Below the pieces are notes generated by a model, which was not told the DNA's origin, did not search any database, and was given only the letters and a program-made list of their open reading frames with translations. 8,753 nt of DNA, taken from the NCBI GenBank assembly GCA_030604795.1, contig JAUVVE010000022.1, positions 1-8,753 on the forward strand, in the 5' to 3' direction. The DNA is from Dehalococcoidia bacterium. Lineage in GTDB: Bacteria > Chloroflexota > Dehalococcoidia > GIF9 > UBA5629. The position numbers and the translations under genes were made by a program. Below are positions 6,708 to 8,753 of the stretch, piece by piece (position 1 is the stretch's first letter; each line of letters begins with the position of its first letter).

Positions 6708-6833
6708 ATGTCAGTGGCGGCACTGAACGTGCTGAAGCGCTCTTGTCCGTCAGCCCTGACTGTTGCTGTCCTGGCATTCGGTGCCTGTGCTCCGGCGGAA
6801 GGTATGCCTGCCTATTTGATAAGGAAGCGCTAG
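6708..6833 (+). CDS. Doubtful small ORF with one hydrophobic stretch
   Basis: A 41-codon ORF starts at ATG 6708, with GGAGG at 6692-6696, 11 bases upstream. It has basic residues near the start (LKRS), a hydrophobic stretch SALTVAVLAFGACAPA (about 15-30) and a basic end, RKR. The stretch resembles a signal peptide or single membrane helix, and the Cys after AFGA is close to, but not a good match for, a lipobox. It follows the ATPase gene on the same strand by 36 bases and fills part of a spacer of about 180 bases. I do not recognise it. It may be a chance ORF or the remnant of a broken gene. Low confidence. Confidence 0.2.
   Translation: MSVAALNVLKRSCPSALTVAVLAFGACAPAEGMPAYLIRKR
6711..6726. 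repeat. Short perfect inverted repeat (hairpin)
   Basis: TCAGTG (6711-6716) and CACTGA (6721-6726) form a 6-bp stem with loop GCGG in the convergent spacer after the ATPase gene. No T-run follows on either strand, so a terminator role is not supported by the usual pattern. The rest of the spacer (6672-6849) shows no other clear signal. Confidence 0.4.
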
Positions 6834-6849
6834 GAAGTGAGGCAGCCAA

Positions 6850-7446
6850 CTAGAGGGGAGCTGCGTCATCGTTTGACGCCAAGCTCAACAGCTCAGGTTG
6901 CCTGGCTTTGAATACCACGGATGGCCTGTTCTTTTCTGCATATGCAAATCCGTTTACCTCTTTCAGCGCACCGTACTTAGCTTCAAGGTCATCCAATGGG
7001 CCGGCATCCAGAGCCCGCATGGGACAGGCCTCCACACAAACAGGCTTCTTGCCTTCCTCCCATCTGTCCGCACAAAGGTCGCACTTCTCGACTCTCGCTT
7101 TCTGTTCGTCACTGAATTGTGGAGCATGGTAGGGGCAAGCCTCTTCACAGAGACCACATGCTTCCTTACCCAAGCATGATTCCTTGTCCACCACCACGAT
7201 GCCATCTTGCGTCCGCTTGGTGATGGCATCGGCCGGACAAGCTGAGATGCAGGTAGGCTCAGCACAATGCAGGCAGGAAAGAGACAGGAAGGCTACAAAC
7301 ACCTTTGGGTACTTACCATTCTCTACGGTTACCAGCCAACGCCAATTCACCGGCCCCGCTGGCACATCGTGCCAGTCCTTGCAGGCTACAGTGCAAGTGT
7401 AGCAGCCGGTGCATCTTGATTGGTCGATGTAGAACCCTATCTGCAT
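6850..7446 (-). CDS. Four-cluster [4Fe-4S] electron-transfer subunit of a molybdopterin oxidoreductase (DmsB/PhsB type)
   Basis: Passes electrons between the catalytic molybdopterin subunit encoded just upstream and a redox partner. Seen: sixteen cysteines in four groups: C12/C15/C18/C22, C58/C61/C66/C70 (CLHCAEPTC), C91/C97/C100/C104 and C122/C125/C137/C141 (CDLC ... CVEACP), which is the standard four-cubane layout of this family. The third group has five residues between its first two cysteines (CLGKEAC) instead of the usual two. The order N-terminal CTGCYTC, PVNWRW region (32-37) and ACPYHAPQF (103-111) is typical. No twin-arginine signal is present; partners are normally exported on the catalytic subunit's signal, which is not in view. 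The ATG at 7446 lies 11 bases after the upstream stop without a good ribosome binding site, suggesting translational coupling. No anchor-subunit gene follows on this strand. The substrate cannot be read from this protein. Confidence 0.92.
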   Translation of the reverse strand: MQIGFYIDQSRCTGCYTCTVACKDWHDVPAGPVNWRWLVTVENGKYPKVFVAFLSLSCLHCAEPTCISACPADAITKRTQDGIVVVDKESCLGKEACGLCEEACPYHAPQFSDEQKARVEKCDLCADRWEEGKKPVCVEACPMRALDAGPLDDLEAKYGALKEVNGFAYAEKNRPSVVFKARQPELLSLASNDDAAPL

Positions 7447-7457
7447 GTCAATGTCGC

Positions 7458-8753
7458 TTAAGCTTTTGTTACTTCAGCCAAGACGGTATTTGCAGACCAG
7501 GCTCCTCCGGGGGAGTGCTCGCCGGGTGTCAGCGTGTTGGCGCATCCACCTCGGTCTATGCCCTGCTCGTCGATGTCAAACCAACCACCCTGGCCGATAT
7601 TGACTACTCCGGGCATGATTCTCTCGGTAACCTTGGCTTGCATCAGCACCTTACCCCGATCGTTGAAAACCAGCACCGCGTCGTTGTCAGAGATGCCGCG
7701 CGCTTCGGCATCCCTGGTGTTGATCCAAACACACCTTGGTTCCACCTCATCGAGCCAGGGTACCTTTTCCATTGTGCTGTGGGTGGCTGGCTTGTGATGA
7801 GTGGTCAGAAGCTGTAAAGGATATCTCTGCGACAGAGGGTCATCGTAGCCTTCGGGCGTCGGCAGGTACTTGGCGATGGGTGGAATCTGCGGGTTGTTCA
7901 TCTCGGCCAGATGTTGGCAGTAAATCTCGATCTTTCCTGAAAGAGTGGGGAAGGGATGACCAACGGGGTCTTCGATTTCCTCTCTGAAGGCTACGAATGG
8001 CTGAGCCACCTTCAGTTTGACAACTCCTTTCTCCTTGAAATCTGTGAAATCGGCGATGTCTCCGGTACGCTCAACGATCATCTTCAGTAACTCCCCGTCA
8101 GTCAGGCCATGTCTATAGTCGGCGATACCCAGATGGGGAGCTAGCTCAGCACAAATATCGCGGTCGGATTTAGACCCATACATAGAGTCTATGGCCCTGT
8201 TCATATAGAGCCAGTAAGGTGACCCTAGCCATGGAGAGATTACATCTTCTCTTTCCATGAAGGTGTTTACTGGCAACAGGATATCGGCGAACTTGGCAGT
8301 AGGTGTCATCCGCTGCTCATGTACAACGATAAACTCGATGCTTTTGAGAGCAGCCATACCTTTGTTGGTATCGGGGGAGGAATTGAGGAAGTTCGAAGCT
8401 ACGATATAAGCCAGCTTGGGGTCACAAGGGTAACCGCCGGCTGTGTCGTGAAGTATGGCGTCGTATACCTTGGTGGTGTGGATACGGGCGCTGCTGGGGT
8501 TGGCAGCACCGCGCAATTTGTACAGGCTATTTGGGCGAGATGGTGCACCCTGTTCTACAGGATTACCCCCTCCTCCGGGCCTACCCATTTGTCGACTGTG
8601 GAAGGCACGCATGAAACCACCGGCATAGCCTCCTTCTTTTCCCATATTGCCGGTCATGGCGATTACTGTATTGGCTGCCCGACTGAATTGCTCTCCCATG
8701 GCACCGCGGGCCGGTCCCCAACCTGGTATGAGCGCTGCCGGTCTGGCGGTAGC
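7458..8753 (-). CDS. Molybdopterin oxidoreductase catalytic subunit (DMSO reductase family), C-terminal part
   Basis: The reading frame is open to the right edge, so this is the C-terminal 431 residues of a larger enzyme; the ATG at 8699 is internal. The 18 codons before it continue the family sequence, ending in LIPGWGPARGAMGEQF. Seen, numbering the visible fragment from 1: ANTVIAMTGNMGKEGG (about 27-42), the usual end of the core domain; a segment with FIVVHEQRMTPTAKFADILL (141-160), matching the family's metal-site-proximal VxxxxxxTExAxxADxxLP region; and the cofactor dinucleotide-binding domain at about 311-425, starting YPLQLLTTHHK and including HSTMEKVPW. The family transfers oxygen or electrons to or from small substrates (DMSO, polysulfide, thiosulfate, arsenic or selenium oxyanions); the specific substrate and the metal (Mo or W) cannot be told here. 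The ligand-bearing N-terminal half and any Tat signal lie outside the window. It forms an operon with the FeS-subunit gene 11 bases downstream. Confidence 0.9.
   Translation of the reverse strand, partial: ATARPAALIPGWGPARGAMGEQFSRAANTVIAMTGNMGKEGGYAGGFMRAFHSRQMGRPGGGGNPVEQGAPSRPNSLYKLRGAANPSSARIHTTKVYDAILHDTAGGYPCDPKLAYIVASNFLNSSPDTNKGMAALKSIEFIVVHEQRMTPTAKFADILLPVNTFMEREDVISPWLGSPYWLYMNRAIDSMYGSKSDRDICAELAPHLGIADYRHGLTDGELLKMIVERTGDIADFTDFKEKGVVKLKVAQPFVAFREEIEDPVGHPFPTLSGKIEIYCQHLAEMNNPQIPPIAKYLPTPEGYDDPLSQRYPLQLLTTHHKPATHSTMEKVPWLDEVEPRCVWINTRDAEARGISDNDAVLVFNDRGKVLMQAKVTERIMPGVVNIGQGGWFDIDEQGIDRGGCANTLTPGEHSPGGAWSANTVLAEVTKA

Noticed and set aside
6671..6853. 60-codon plus-strand frame starting at GTG 6671
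   Set aside because: Gly/Cys-rich composition without family features, and it runs over the end of the convergent FeS gene. Another frame in the same stretch has a better start signal.
7305..7817. 170-codon plus-strand frame over the oxidoreductase genes
   Set aside because: Antisense to two well-supported genes, spanning the junction between them, with no recognisable domain.
8697..8699. ATG at 8699 as the true start of the oxidoreductase
   Set aside because: The frame stays open to the right edge and the preceding codons encode conserved family sequence (PGWGPARGAMGEQF), so the gene continues beyond the window.

Overview
The window reads as bacterial DNA from an anaerobe. Evidence for anaerobic life is a molybdenum-cofactor gene (mobB) at the left edge, a two-gene molybdopterin oxidoreductase/iron-sulfur operon at the right edge, and a beta-oxidation gene pair between them. 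Base composition is moderate, the two acyl-CoA genes have strong AAGGAGG-type ribosome binding sites, and GTG/TTG starts occur. An uncultured Dehalococcoidia-like Chloroflexota or a sulfate-reducer-like lineage would fit. This is an impression from gene content and protein style, not a demonstrated placement.

Left part (1-802): the N-terminal 180 codons of mobB on the minus strand run off the left edge. This gene is open at the window end and is easy to miss. The 261-base spacer to the next, divergent gene holds a strong inverted-repeat structure with two mutually exclusive pairings (576-627), a candidate minus-strand promoter for mobB and a TATAAT box for the plus-strand genes. Next (803-2773) come an enoyl-CoA hydratase and a long 3-hydroxyacyl-CoA dehydrogenase, co-oriented and 45 bases apart. 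They catalyse consecutive steps of beta-oxidation and are followed by a hairpin terminator.

Middle part (2893-6671): an ABC exporter locus. Two ABC-2-type permease genes on the minus strand overlap by 4 bases (GTGA), and the ATPase gene lies divergently with only 15 bases between the annotated start codons. The larger permease (613 aa) carries a C-terminal membrane domain with the EExxK, E, H and HxxYN pattern of PrsW-type intramembrane proteases. It therefore appears to be an ABC-2 permease/PrsW fusion, the most notable item in the window. Neither divergent gene has a Shine-Dalgarno sequence, and a perfect TATAAT abuts the permease start, suggesting very short or absent 5' leaders.

Right part (6672-8753): a 178-base spacer with a small hairpin and a doubtful 41-codon ORF. 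Then, on the minus strand, come a four-cluster ferredoxin-like subunit (DmsB/PhsB type) and, upstream of it, the C-terminal 431 residues of a molybdopterin oxidoreductase catalytic subunit that runs off the right edge. No membrane-anchor gene follows the FeS subunit. mobB at the other end of the window could supply the guanine-dinucleotide form of the cofactor that such an enzyme needs.
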